This document shows positions 25,099-34,107 of a stretch of 64,000 nucleotides of DNA, one piece after another. The stretch is taken from assembly GCA_036702975.1 (NCBI GenBank), contig DATNPX010000006.1:1-64000 (forward strand). Reading direction: 5' to 3'. The position numbers and the translations under genes are program-made. The notes beneath the pieces were generated by a model. That model was not told where the DNA came from, did no database searches, and saw only the letters and a list, made by a program, of their open reading frames with translations. Positions within the stretch are counted from its first letter, which is position 1. Every line of letters starts with the position of its first letter. The DNA is from DATNPX01 sp036702975 (GTDB lineage Bacteria > Cyanobacteriota > Vampirovibrionia > Obscuribacterales > Obscuribacteraceae).

Positions 25099-27744
25099 AT
25101 GAATCAGAACGAACAAGAAATGACTAAACTCATACGGTCGTGCCCTGCGTGCGGATTGCAAGTTACGCCGGACGCTCTTGTCTGTCCGCGTGATGGAACG
25201 GAGTTGTATCAAGGCCTGAAGCAAGATCCAGCTTTTGCAAACTACGAAATGCTCGGAATTATCGGACAGGGTGGTATGGGGGTTATTTACAAAGCTCGGC
25301 ACATCGTCCTTGATAAGTTGGTGGCAATCAAGACCATCCACTCCAATTTGTATACGCCGGCAGCGATGCAGCGCTTCCAAATTGAAGGAAAGGCTGCCAG
25401 CTCGCTTTCCCATCCTAATATCGTTGCTGTCTATGACTTTGGAGTCACTCAGTTCGGCCAGCCTTACATGATCATGGAGTATGTGAACGGTCGCACTCTC
25501 TCTGATTTGCTTCGATTGGAGGGTGCTCTTTCCACCAAAAAGTTTCTGGAAATCTTTTCACAGGTTTGCTCTGCTCTTGCTCACGCGCATCGTAAGTCGA
25601 TCGTTCATCGCGATTTGAAGCCGGGAAACATCATGCTTGTTCCTGAAGGTCACTCAGAAGAATCAGTTCGCATCATGGATCTCGGTATCGCAAAGATATT
25701 GGCCGAAGGAGATTCGACACCATCTTTGACGAAGACAGGTGAGACGATTGGCAGTCCCTTGTATATGAGTCCTGAACAGGCGAGAAGTCTAAAAACCGAC
25801 TATCGCTCGGATCTATATTCGCTCGGCTGCGTTATGTATGAGTGTTTAACAGGTTCGGTTCCATTTGAAGGCCAGACCTTCATGGAGACGCTTTTGATGC
25901 ACATGGAAAAGATGCCACCGTCGATGAAGGAAGCATCGCTTGGACGTGAAATCGATCCGCGTCTGGAAAAAATCGTAATGCGTCTTCTGGCCAAAGAACC
26001 AGAGCAGCGCTATGCATCCATGGATGATCTATTGGATGCTCTGACCAACTACAAACAAATACCAACGGATACACCGCCTGCTGGCGCCACTAAAGGTGAT
26101 AGCAAGAAAACTCCGAGCGCAAAGACCAAGATGTTACTAGGAGTCTTCATTGTGGTTGTACTCGTCGGATCTATTGCTGGCTATATGTTCTTGAATAGCA
26201 GAAGTAAAGTACCGGAAGTGGTGCACCATCCCGATATAGAAACGCTCAGTGCGAATGCTCTCAGTTCCCCAAGCAAAGGGACTACCATACAGGATATTCG
26301 CAGGCGCTTGATTAATCACCCCAGCGAACTACTCTTGAACAATAACTTGCAGATGTTTCCGGTTGAAGATTCCGATTTGACGCCTCTCGACGATGCCGCC
26401 GATACTAGGAATTTGGAACGCGTAGAAATTTCATTCACTGAGGTTTCAGATAAGGGGCTTGAGCACCTGAGCAAGCTCACGAACTTATTGCGTCTTGATT
26501 TGCCCAGTAATCACAAACTTCGAGACCTGCATGCTTTGAAACCGCTGACCAATCTGGAGAATGTGAACGTTCAGGACACTGTGGTCGATCACGACGGACT
26601 AAGCGTGCTTACCTCTTTGCCTAATTTAGAGAAGCTGAATATCAGCCGAACAAATGTTACCGACGCAGACCTAAAGCTCTTATACAAGTGCGACGGTTTG
26701 CGTGAGTTGATAGTGCGCAATATTGGTAGTGTTAGTAAAAAGGCGCTTGCCCAGCTGAAAGAGAAGCTGCCAAACTGCATCGTAGATGACTTGAGCACAA
26801 AATCAACAACAAGCTTAAGTATTCATAGCAATTACGTGCGTGCTTTTAGCTTTTTCTCGAATAAGGAATTCAATATGGCCGCGGGCGAGATGAAGGAAGC
26901 TGAAGCCATCATCGCAAACGACCCAGACTCCGATCCCGAAGAGTGCGCAAAAATCTATTTATTGGATGGCAAGATACAGATGGAACTAAGGGATTTTGAC
27001 CTTGCATCGGAGAAGTTGAGCAAGGCTTTGCGGTTTTTTGCCAAGGTAAAAGGGAAAAAAGATGTGCATGAGATTGCTGACACCGGGATTAGGTTAGCCC
27101 AGTGTTACGAAGTTCTCTCTGTAAAGTATCCCGGTAAGCGAAAAGACTCGGCCAGTGCAAGAGAGACGGCCGACCTATCGTTTAGGCTACTCGTGCAGGA
27201 TAAATCGAATCCAAGCAAACAAGCCGAGTTCAGAAGGCAGCGAGTTGCTAACTTAAGAGCCTTGGTCTTCGACTATGCGGCGGTCGGTGAATGCAAATTG
27301 GCTCTCAAGAATGAACAGCTGGAGCTGGAACTGTCTCGCGAATATGACATTCCCCCTGATGCTGCGAGCAGAGATTACAACTTGCTGCTTGGAACGTGCC
27401 TGCAAAATGAAAAACAATATGATGCCGCGATAAAACGCTATCAGGCTGCACTGGACATAACTAACAAAGATCAAGACCTTCTTAAGAAGGACATGAGCGT
27501 GATTGTCACTTTGAGACTGAATATTGCTCAGTGCAATCAACTTATTGATACAGATGACTCGCGGTGCAAAGCGATAGAGTCGCTCAAGATGTTGCTCGAC
27601 GAACCTAAGGGCGTCCTGCCGGCTGAACGTATTCAGGCTCTGAATTCAATGATCGCGCTCTTGCAGCGCATGCATCGAGAATCTGACACCGCACCATATA
27701 GACAACAGTTGCAAGCACTGACGCAACAGCAACAAGCAAAGTAG
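25099..27744 (+). CDS. Receptor-like Ser/Thr kinase: zinc ribbon, kinase, TM, LRR, TPR
   Basis: 881 residues. Zinc-ribbon-like CPACG...CPRD (Cys15, 18, 29); kinase domain (about 50-310) with IGQGGMGVIYKARH, VAIKTI, HRDLKPGNIM, GSPLYMSPEQARSL. The usual DFG is DLG (IMDLGIAKI); Asp, the metal ligand, is kept, so activity is likely. One membrane helix (MLLGVFIVVVLVGSIAGYMF, about 345-365) is followed by LRR-like repeats (about 425-560, LTNLENVNVQDTVVDHDGLS) and a long TPR-like helical region (about 590-870, NEKQYDAAIKRYQAALDITN). The tail is presumably extracytoplasmic and may sense a ligand. It is a tandem paralogue of the split gene immediately upstream. Confidence 0.9.
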   Translation: MNQNEQEMTKLIRSCPACGLQVTPDALVCPRDGTELYQGLKQDPAFANYEMLGIIGQGGMGVIYKARHIVLDKLVAIKTIHSNLYTPAAMQRFQIEGKAASSLSHPNIVAVYDFGVTQFGQPYMIMEYVNGRTLSDLLRLEGALSTKKFLEIFSQVCSALAHAHRKSIVHRDLKPGNIMLVPEGHSEESVRIMDLGIAKILAEGDSTPSLTKTGETIGSPLYMSPEQARSLKTDYRSDLYSLGCVMYECLTGSVPFEGQTFMETLLMHMEKMPPSMKEASLGREIDPRLEKIVMRLLAKEPEQRYASMDDLLDALTNYKQIPTDTPPAGATKGDSKKTPSAKTKMLLGVFIVVVLVGSIAGYMFLNSRSKVPEVVHHPDIETLSANALSSPSKGTTIQDIRRRLINHPSELLLNNNLQMFPVEDSDLTPLDDAADTRNLERVEISFTEVSDKGLEHLSKLTNLLRLDLPSNHKLRDLHALKPLTNLENVNVQDTVVDHDGLSVLTSLPNLEKLNISRTNVTDADLKLLYKCDGLRELIVRNIGSVSKKALAQLKEKLPNCIVDDLSTKSTTSLSIHSNYVRAFSFFSNKEFNMAAGEMKEAEAIIANDPDSDPEECAKIYLLDGKIQMELRDFDLASEKLSKALRFFAKVKGKKDVHEIADTGIRLAQCYEVLSVKYPGKRKDSASARETADLSFRLLVQDKSNPSKQAEFRRQRVANLRALVFDYAAVGECKLALKNEQLELELSREYDIPPDAASRDYNLLLGTCLQNEKQYDAAIKRYQAALDITNKDQDLLKKDMSVIVTLRLNIAQCNQLIDTDDSRCKAIESLKMLLDEPKGVLPAERIQALNSMIALLQRMHRESDTAPYRQQLQALTQQQQAK

Positions 27745-27974
27745 CTGCGAAACAAAATCGGACACCTTAAATGTCATTCAGGCACGACTCCGCAACTGAC
27801 GGGAACATCTACGAGCAACTCTTACTGGCAGCCAGTTTCGAGATTTGTGCCCGGATTTTTGCCGCTATTCAGCAGTTTCTTGATCGAAAAATCATAAGAA
27901 GCGGACGTGACCTTTGATGTCAGTATTCTAAAATTTGTTCATCGAGCCAGGCAGGACGTCTGTGGGGGTCTAAG

Positions 27975-29375
27975 TTGAGTGCAGTGAGTCTGACAGAAAA
28001 ATTCTTGAGTTCACAAGAAGGAAGTGCAAGTCGCAATTTCTTCTTATCGGCGTTGTGGTGGTCGCTCTGGGGAATGGGCGCCGGCATGATGGGAGGGCTG
28101 GAGTTTACAAACCCCGACCTCGTGCATAACGTGCCGCAATTGGCTTTCCCGCATTTGCGCATGTTCCACGTGAACGCCGTTGCCATCGGCTGGTTGTCTA
28201 TGGGTTATGTCGGCGCTATGTTCCACATGGTGCCAACTCTTTGCAAAACCAAATTGTGGAGCGAAAGACTCGGCAACTTCACCATGTGGGCCTGGAATAT
28301 CCTCATCGCTGGCGCCATGTGCACGTTGCTTAACGGCAATTCAGAAGGCCGCGAATATGCCGAGCTTGGAGCAATTCTCGATGTGATTGTCATGATCGGT
28401 CTCATCGCTGTCGCCGCCAACATTTACATGACGATGCTCACGCGTCGTGTCAAGAAGCTCTACGTTTCGTTATGGTACTTCTTGGGATCGCTCTTCTGGT
28501 TCCCTCTGGTATATATCATCGGTCAGCGCACTTTCGTGGCTCTGCCAGGTTTGAATGACGCTATCGTCGGATGGTTTTACGGACACAACATCCTTGGTAT
28601 GTGGTTCACCACTGTCGGTGTCGGGATGATGTATTACCTGATTCCGCGTTTGACAGGTGCTCCACTTTATAGCCATGGTTTGTCAATGCTCGGTTTCTGG
28701 GGCATCGCACTTTTCTACGCACCTACGGGAACGCACCACATTCTGCAATCTCCGGTTCCGGAATGGTTGAAGGCTATCGCCATTATCTCCTCGATCTTTT
28801 TATTAGTGCCTGTATTCACAGTGCTCACTAATTTCTTCATGACAATGAAGGGTAAATGGGGCATGGTCGTCACCGACATGCCGCTGCGGTTTGCGGCGAC
28901 ATCATGCATGTTCTATTTGGTCACTTGTACACAAGGTCCCTTCCAGGCCACTCGTTGGATCAACTGGTACCTGCACTTCACGCAATGGGTTGTTGGCCAC
29001 GCCCATCTGGCGTTGCTCGGCACCTTCTCGTTCATACTCACTTCAGCCTTCTATTACAGTATGCCGCGTATTACGGGCAGAGCCTGGCAAAGCCAGGGCC
29101 TCATCCGTGCGCACTATTGGCTGAAGTTCCTCGGATTTTCGCTGATGATGACTTCGCTCACGATTGCTGGTCTTGTGCAATCAGCAGGTTGGGCGGCTGG
29201 ATTCCCGATCGATCAATGGAGCTTGTATATAAGACCGTACTGGTTCCTGCGCGCTATCAGCGGCATCATGATCGTGACCGGTCAATGTCTCTTCGCATAC
29301 AACGTCTGGAAGACCTTGTTTGTGCAGTCCAAGGTCGGTGTTGAGGCTGCTAAGCCCAGGGAGGTCAAAGTCTAA
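27975..29375 (+). CDS. ccoN: cbb3-type cytochrome c oxidase subunit I
   Basis: Catalytic haem-copper oxidase subunit of the C family; reduces O2 to water and pumps protons. The 466-residue, roughly 12-helix protein has the expected His ligands: the low-spin haem region HLRMFHVNAVAIGWL, the CuB helix in GWFYGHNILGMWF, the HH pair in TGTHHILQSPVPEW, and QWVVGHAHLALLGTFSF near the high-spin haem. MYYLIPRLTG matches the helix carrying the C-family cross-linked Tyr. TTG at 27975 follows a GGGGG tract about 9 bp upstream. It is the first gene of a packed respiratory operon and its stop overlaps the next ATG (TAATG). Confidence 0.95.
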   Translation: MSAVSLTEKFLSSQEGSASRNFFLSALWWSLWGMGAGMMGGLEFTNPDLVHNVPQLAFPHLRMFHVNAVAIGWLSMGYVGAMFHMVPTLCKTKLWSERLGNFTMWAWNILIAGAMCTLLNGNSEGREYAELGAILDVIVMIGLIAVAANIYMTMLTRRVKKLYVSLWYFLGSLFWFPLVYIIGQRTFVALPGLNDAIVGWFYGHNILGMWFTTVGVGMMYYLIPRLTGAPLYSHGLSMLGFWGIALFYAPTGTHHILQSPVPEWLKAIAIISSIFLLVPVFTVLTNFFMTMKGKWGMVVTDMPLRFAATSCMFYLVTCTQGPFQATRWINWYLHFTQWVVGHAHLALLGTFSFILTSAFYYSMPRITGRAWQSQGLIRAHYWLKFLGFSLMMTSLTIAGLVQSAGWAAGFPIDQWSLYIRPYWFLRAISGIMIVTGQCLFAYNVWKTLFVQSKVGVEAAKPREVKV

Positions 29376-30316
29376 TGTACGGCTACCGACTCGGTGCCAT
29401 TGGTATCGTCACCACGTTCTTTATCATCATCTTCTCGACAGTGCTTATGCCGATGGTGCTGTTTAAACCAAATCCATCAGGCCGAGGCAATGACTACGCT
29501 AACAACACAACGGTTGCCAATGCTGCTCGCGGAAGGCAAGTATATGTACGCGAAGGTTGCTTCTATTGCCACACGCAATTCAATAGATTGCAAGACCGCG
29601 GATACGGACCCCTGGTGAAAGCGGGCGACTATGTGTACGAAACGCCGCACCAATTGGGAACGGCTCGTACCGGTCCTGACCTCACTAACGAAGGAGGCCG
29701 TATGTCATCTGAATGGCAGAAGGCTCACCTCGTTCAGCCACGTGCTGTGAAGCCTGGTTCGATCATGCCAAGCTTTTCTTACTTGAGTGACCGCGACATG
29801 AATGACCTAGTTGCTTACATTCAGTCTTTGGGTAACCGACGTACGCCTGTCGCTTATGTCGAAGCTCCTGATGAATATACGAGCAACACTGAAGCCGGTC
29901 GCAAATTAATCGCTCGCAAGACTGTCGACACAAATGCTACAGCTTCCGCCAATGCAGGCCGTGGTATTTATACACAGAACTGCGCTGTATGCCACGGGCT
30001 TGAAGGCTATGGTAACGGTCCTAACTCTATCTCTTTAGAAAAGAAACCTGCGAACTTCTCGCGTGCCTTCTTCAAACAATATCCGGATGAATTCTGGTTC
30101 TACCGTGTTAGCGAAGGCGTTCCTGGAACAAGAATGCCGCGCTTCCAGGAAGTTCTCACCGAAGAGCAACGCTGGTATCTGGTCGCTTACTTGAAAACGC
30201 TGCAACAAGAGAACGAGCATGTGGTCAATAACATCGACCAGCTCAATAAGGCGGATGCAATTAAGCTTCCTGTCTTGAGTCACGAAGAGTATGAACCACA
30301 CACAGGTAACGAATAA
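29375..30316 (+). CDS. ccoO: CcoO-type cytochrome c fused to a second cytochrome c domain
   Basis: 313 residues. The N-terminal membrane helix (GIVTTFFIIIFSTVLMPMVL) and the CFYCH haem site (62-66) in REGCFYCHTQFNRLQDRGYG, with ETPHQLGTARTGPDL and Met131 in GSIMPSF, are typical of CcoO. A linker leads to a second class I domain with CAVCH (203-207) and a likely Met ligand in GTRMPRF (254). The second domain stands in for one of the CcoP haem domains, so oxidase electron entry is rearranged compared with the classical three-subunit enzyme. Translation is coupled to ccoN through TAATG. GGGAGG lies upstream within ccoN. Confidence 0.93.
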   Translation: MYGYRLGAIGIVTTFFIIIFSTVLMPMVLFKPNPSGRGNDYANNTTVANAARGRQVYVREGCFYCHTQFNRLQDRGYGPLVKAGDYVYETPHQLGTARTGPDLTNEGGRMSSEWQKAHLVQPRAVKPGSIMPSFSYLSDRDMNDLVAYIQSLGNRRTPVAYVEAPDEYTSNTEAGRKLIARKTVDTNATASANAGRGIYTQNCAVCHGLEGYGNGPNSISLEKKPANFSRAFFKQYPDEFWFYRVSEGVPGTRMPRFQEVLTEEQRWYLVAYLKTLQQENEHVVNNIDQLNKADAIKLPVLSHEEYEPHTGNE

Positions 30317-30561
30317 TGTGCCCAAATTGCATTCTCAATCAAGCAAGCCTTGACGGCGGTTTGTACATCGCATTCGGCGTTTGCATCGTATTTTTTGTTG
30401 TCGCCATCGTTGCAATTCTCTGGGCATTCAAGAATGGAGAGTTCGAAGATATGGAATCGACTAAATTCGACATGATGGATGATGAAGTCGAAGGCGCAAT
30501 GGCTGCTCGTGCACGAGCGGCCGTCGAAAGAGCTCGGTTGAAAAGCCGTGCCAGTTCATAG
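30316..30561 (+). CDS. ccoS: CcoS-like cbb3 oxidase assembly protein
   Basis: 81 residues. One membrane helix (LYIAFGVCIVFFVVAIVAIL) is followed by WAFKNGEFEDMESTKFDMMD, which matches the CcoS signature (WA, GQ/E-F-D/E-D, then M/L-DD). CcoS proteins help insert copper or mature the oxidase core. The Arg/Ala-rich C-terminal helix is longer than in most homologues. The start codon follows the preceding stop with overlapping bases (TAATG). Confidence 0.8.
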   Translation: MCPNCILNQASLDGGLYIAFGVCIVFFVVAIVAILWAFKNGEFEDMESTKFDMMDDEVEGAMAARARAAVERARLKSRASS

Positions 30562-30573
30562 GTGAGGAAAACA

Positions 30574-30774
30574 ATGGCAGACGAAACTAAAACTGATGCA
30601 AGACCCGGCACGCCGATAAAGACTGCCGCTCCTTTGACTGGCGAAGAAGAGCATTATGAGGAAGTCTCTGAATACCGGATCGGTGAAGGTGCACCGCCTC
30701 TCTTTCTGGTTGTCGTTTTCTTCTTCATAGTTATCTGGGCCTGTTTCTCTTGGATCCCCTTGTTTGGATACTAA
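30574..30774 (+). CDS. Small single-pass membrane subunit of the oxidase operon
   Basis: 66 residues from ATG 30574 (GTGAGGAAAACA precedes). A charged N-terminus (EEEHYEEVSEYRIGEGAPP) leads to one helix (LFLVVVFFFIVIWACFSWIP) at the C-terminus. The position between ccoS and the cytochrome c gene suggests a structural subunit or a CcoP-anchor replacement, but it lacks the CcoP N-terminal motifs. It ends three bases before the next ATG. Confidence 0.7.
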   Translation: MADETKTDARPGTPIKTAAPLTGEEEHYEEVSEYRIGEGAPPLFLVVVFFFIVIWACFSWIPLFGY

Positions 30775-30777
30775 CGA

Positions 30778-31593
30778 ATGCAACTCAAACGTCGTAACGC
30801 CCGTAAAGCAAGCAACGCAGTAATCGGCTTACTCTTTACTATTCCGCTTCTGGCATCCCTCACTGCATGCGGTGGCAATCTTGAGCTGAAAGGTAGCAAT
30901 GACAAGCTGACCAGCACTCAAGTGACATCGAGCAGTGACATCGTTTTCCCTGATGACGATCCGTCTGTGCCGGATGGTAAAGCCGTATGGAATAGATTGG
31001 CGAGCAATCCTGAAATGAATTGCGCCTCTTGTCATGGTCCTGCTGGAGAAGGTGGACCCAAAGCGGCCGTCAATTTCACAGACAAAGACTTTATGCGCAA
31101 GCAAAAACCGGTCGACCAGTTTGAAACTGTGTGGTTAGGTAAGACGAAAGATGGCAAGAACAGTCACCCGTCGTTGCACGGGGTCGTTTCCAATCGCGAT
31201 GCTTGGGACCTGGTTTTCTATGTGCGCTCCTTGGCTGTAGCTCCGCTTACTGACAAAGAAGTGCAAGATATCAGCGCCGTTTTCGGTTCTAACTGCGCGG
31301 TATGCCATGGTACTAAGGGCTACGGTGACGGTCCTCTAGCACATAACTTGGAGCCTCAACCAGCAAACTTCCAGCGATTCGATCGCTTCTACGACCGTGA
31401 AGATGACGTTCTTTGGGACCACATCGCAAACGGTATCAAGTGGGAAGGCATGCCCAACTTCCTCGATAAAGAGGACAAAGCCAAGAACGTGAAGTTTGAT
31501 AAAGAGTATATTTGGAAGCTGGTACAGTATGTTCGACACTTCCACGAGAGTACGGAATCTACAATCGCTTCTACTGCGGCTGACAAGAAATAA
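30778..31593 (+). CDS. Dihaem cytochrome c lipoprotein
   Basis: 271 residues. A lipoprotein signal (LLFTIPLLASLTAC, lipobox Cys31) anchors it outside the membrane. Two class I haem c domains follow: CASCH (82-86) and CAVCH (173-177). The second domain has the same pattern as the C-terminal domain of the fused CcoO (CAVCHGTKGYGDGP versus CAVCHGLEGYGNGP), suggesting duplication within the operon. It probably carries electrons from the Rieske/cytochrome b module to the oxidase. It sits exactly between these two modules. Confidence 0.92.
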   Translation: MQLKRRNARKASNAVIGLLFTIPLLASLTACGGNLELKGSNDKLTSTQVTSSSDIVFPDDDPSVPDGKAVWNRLASNPEMNCASCHGPAGEGGPKAAVNFTDKDFMRKQKPVDQFETVWLGKTKDGKNSHPSLHGVVSNRDAWDLVFYVRSLAVAPLTDKEVQDISAVFGSNCAVCHGTKGYGDGPLAHNLEPQPANFQRFDRFYDREDDVLWDHIANGIKWEGMPNFLDKEDKAKNVKFDKEYIWKLVQYVRHFHESTESTIASTAADKK

Positions 31594-31686
31594 AAAGGTG
31601 ACAATTAATAGCGAGAGTAGTAACTGAGTCGCCGAATAGGCCAGACCTGACGAAGACTGCAAGTGGAAAAAACAGAGGGTAAGTCC

Positions 31687-32256
31687 ATGGTTGAAGGTAC
31701 GACACGCAGAAATTTGTTGAAGACGGTTGCAGCCATTCCGCTGGCGGCGACAATCGGCTTGTTGGCTTCACCATTCCTACGCTTCTTGCGTCCAACCCTG
31801 AAGCCTCTTGATGTCATTGGCAAGTCTGACCAACCTGTAGCAGAAGAGCCGGTTCCGACCTTCAAAGCTACCGACTTCCCCGATGACTGGACCTGTTTGC
31901 CATTCATGTTCAGACAGAGCTATGTTGAATACAACCCAGAAGGCAAGGAAGTCCGTCAGATTCCCGGATTCATCGTCAAGATTCCCGGCGGCGATGTGGT
32001 TGCGTACAGCCGTATTTGCCCCCACCTTGGTTGCATCTTCAACTTTGTGAAAGATCCCTCCGAGTGCGCCAAAGGCTACAACTTCAAACCGGCAGGTCCC
32101 GTGTTTGCTTGCCCGTGCCACTTGAGTGTGTATGACATCGCTCAGTCCGGTAAGGTTGTCAGCGGTCCTGCGCCGAGACCGCCCAGAAGATTCGACGTCA
32201 AAAAAGAAGGCGATAGTTACAAAGTTCTGTCATTGGAGGCCGGGGGAATTGCCTAG
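31687..32256 (+). CDS. Rieske [2Fe-2S] protein
   Basis: 189 residues. ATG 31687 was chosen because AGAGGG precedes it at 7 bp; an in-frame GTG lies at 31663. The N-terminus has TTRRNLLK before a hydrophobic anchor (TVAAIPLAATIGLLASPFL), a Tat-like signal as usual for Rieske proteins. Cluster ligands are CPHLGC (Cys111, His113, Cys116) and CPCH (Cys142, Cys144, His145), followed by the Pro-loop GPAPRPP. The insertion between boxes is slightly longer than usual and contains an extra Cys (PSEC). It takes electrons from quinol at the cytochrome b site. The 3' end overlaps the next gene by 8 bp. Confidence 0.93.
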   Translation: MVEGTTRRNLLKTVAAIPLAATIGLLASPFLRFLRPTLKPLDVIGKSDQPVAEEPVPTFKATDFPDDWTCLPFMFRQSYVEYNPEGKEVRQIPGFIVKIPGGDVVAYSRICPHLGCIFNFVKDPSECAKGYNFKPAGPVFACPCHLSVYDIAQSGKVVSGPAPRPPRRFDVKKEGDSYKVLSLEAGGIA

Positions 32257-34090
32257 TACAACTGCTGATAAAGGTTTGTTGGGCGTGGTCACCTCACTTG
32301 GTGACTGGCTTACTACTCGTATCAATAACATCGATATCTTCGACGAGCACTATCAGGCGGAAGCGAGGACCAATCCTTTCTATGCCTTGGGTCCGATCTT
32401 CTACCTAGTATGGTTCTGCGTCATGCTCAGCGGCTGCGTGCTGATCATGTGGTACGTGCCAACGAAGTCGCAAGCTTTCGATTCGATCTTCGCTATTCAG
32501 AACAGCATACCTTTCGGCGGCATCATGCGCGGTGTGCACAAGTATGGTGCAGACGCGATGATCATCGCTGCCACCATGCGGCTTTATCGCATGTTCATCA
32601 TGGCTGATTACAAGCCTGGCAAAGAGTTCAATATTGCAATTGGTCTTGTGACTTTGCTGCTCTCTATGTACTCGGGACTGACAGGTTATCTGCTTATCTG
32701 GAACCAACGCGCCTTTTGGGCTACGAAGGTGTTCGCGACGTTCCCCACCTACATGGACCAGTTCCCGGTCATGGGTGACTTCTACCAACCGCTCGTCAAG
32801 TCGCTCCACCTTGGTTGGAATACGGCTGAAGTCTTGCTTGGTGGCGGTGCCGCGATCACCCAAGAGACGATCACACGATTCTTCTCTTTGCACCTTGCAT
32901 TCTCTTTGATTCCATTGATCCTTGTTGAGCTGTATTTCTATAAGAACGCTTATAAGAGAATTCCGCTCAACTGGACAAAGCGCTGGATAGTTGTTGGCAT
33001 GCTGGTTGCAGTTGCTCTCATTCTTCCTGCTGCACAGGGCCGTCGTTCGAATCCTGACGTGACACCGTTGCCGATTTTATCCGACTGGTACTTCCTCGGT
33101 TTGTATCAGATGTACAAATATCTCGAGCCAGTGGTGGCAACAGAGATCACGATGTTGATTCCTATCACCGTTATTGTGTTGCCTTTCCTCGATACCTGGA
33201 TTACCGGTGCAGAAAAAGACATCATGAAGCGCCCATTCATTTTGTGGTTCGCCATCATGGGCTTTGTCTCCTGGATCATCTTCTCGTACTTGATCATCGT
33301 CAACATCGCCAACATCCACAACGATCCGCCTTACTGGCGTGACTTCCTCTGGCTGACGATCGATATAGGTATCGTCTGGCAGTGTTACCTCATATTCACC
33401 AATAAAGATGCAATGCAGAAGGTGAAGTCGGCAAAGGGTGCGATCTGGATGGTTCTTCTCGCTTTAGTCGAGACTATCTGGGCAGTCATGTACTACTTCA
33501 TGGCGAAGACGGAGATGTTCTTCTCTCCATTGACGCAAGCCTGGACTTATATCGCCTTTAGACCGTTCATGGGAGATGCTGCTCCCAAGGTAGAAGGTTT
33601 GGTGCGCAATCTAGCTGGTGTCGCTCAAAAACCAGATCCGGCCCTCTTGAATAAGGACTATTGGAACTACTACACGTTACTTGATCCCGCAAACATCGCT
33701 AAGGTCGGCGAACCTGCCGCAAAAGCATCGATCGAGCAACTACAACAACTCTGTCATACGCCAACCGCGTTCGACTGGTTGTTCAAACTGATCCCGACGT
33801 TTACTCCCGCGCCGCATGCAGAGTACTACGGTTTGATCGATTACATGGTCAACAACCGCTGGGCATTCGACTACGTAACGCACGCTGAGCGCATGGCTCC
33901 AACCGGCGAAGCGATTAAGGCTGCTTCGGGTCTGCCTTATCCCCTCGCTGTGCCGGAATTAGATTGGTTCTGGATGATAGGTTCTGGAATTGCTCTAGTT
34001 GTCTCCATAGCCACCGTTATGTATGCAGGCAAGGGCGCAGCTCCGAAACCGGCTGCGGCTCAGCCCGCACCGGCTGCGACAGGAACATAA
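32249..34090 (+). CDS. Cytochrome b with only one haem b ligand pair
   Basis: 613 residues from TTG 32249 (GGAGG 9 bp upstream). The frame is open further up, but only inside the Rieske gene. The core matches cytochrome b/b6 plus subunit IV: NSIPFGGIMRGVHKYGADAM, GLTGYLLIWNQRAFW, a PEWY-like LSDWYFLGLYQMYKY. Ligands of the haem nearest the quinol-oxidising side are kept (His97, His215). At +14, where the second haem ligands should be, there are Arg111 and Tyr229. The protein therefore probably binds one haem b rather than two. A C-terminal extension of about 200 residues has further helices and an Ala/Pro-rich tail but no CXXCH. Confidence 0.9.
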   Translation: MPSTTADKGLLGVVTSLGDWLTTRINNIDIFDEHYQAEARTNPFYALGPIFYLVWFCVMLSGCVLIMWYVPTKSQAFDSIFAIQNSIPFGGIMRGVHKYGADAMIIAATMRLYRMFIMADYKPGKEFNIAIGLVTLLLSMYSGLTGYLLIWNQRAFWATKVFATFPTYMDQFPVMGDFYQPLVKSLHLGWNTAEVLLGGGAAITQETITRFFSLHLAFSLIPLILVELYFYKNAYKRIPLNWTKRWIVVGMLVAVALILPAAQGRRSNPDVTPLPILSDWYFLGLYQMYKYLEPVVATEITMLIPITVIVLPFLDTWITGAEKDIMKRPFILWFAIMGFVSWIIFSYLIIVNIANIHNDPPYWRDFLWLTIDIGIVWQCYLIFTNKDAMQKVKSAKGAIWMVLLALVETIWAVMYYFMAKTEMFFSPLTQAWTYIAFRPFMGDAAPKVEGLVRNLAGVAQKPDPALLNKDYWNYYTLLDPANIAKVGEPAAKASIEQLQQLCHTPTAFDWLFKLIPTFTPAPHAEYYGLIDYMVNNRWAFDYVTHAERMAPTGEAIKAASGLPYPLAVPELDWFWMIGSGIALVVSIATVMYAGKGAAPKPAAAQPAPAATGT

Positions 34091-34107
34091 GCATAAGGAA
34101 GATCGAC

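Noticed and set aside
27880..27895. FNR/CRP-type site upstream of ccoN (TTGAT...ATCAT)
   Set aside because: The half-sites are separated by six bases rather than four and one is imperfect; no regulator gene is seen nearby.
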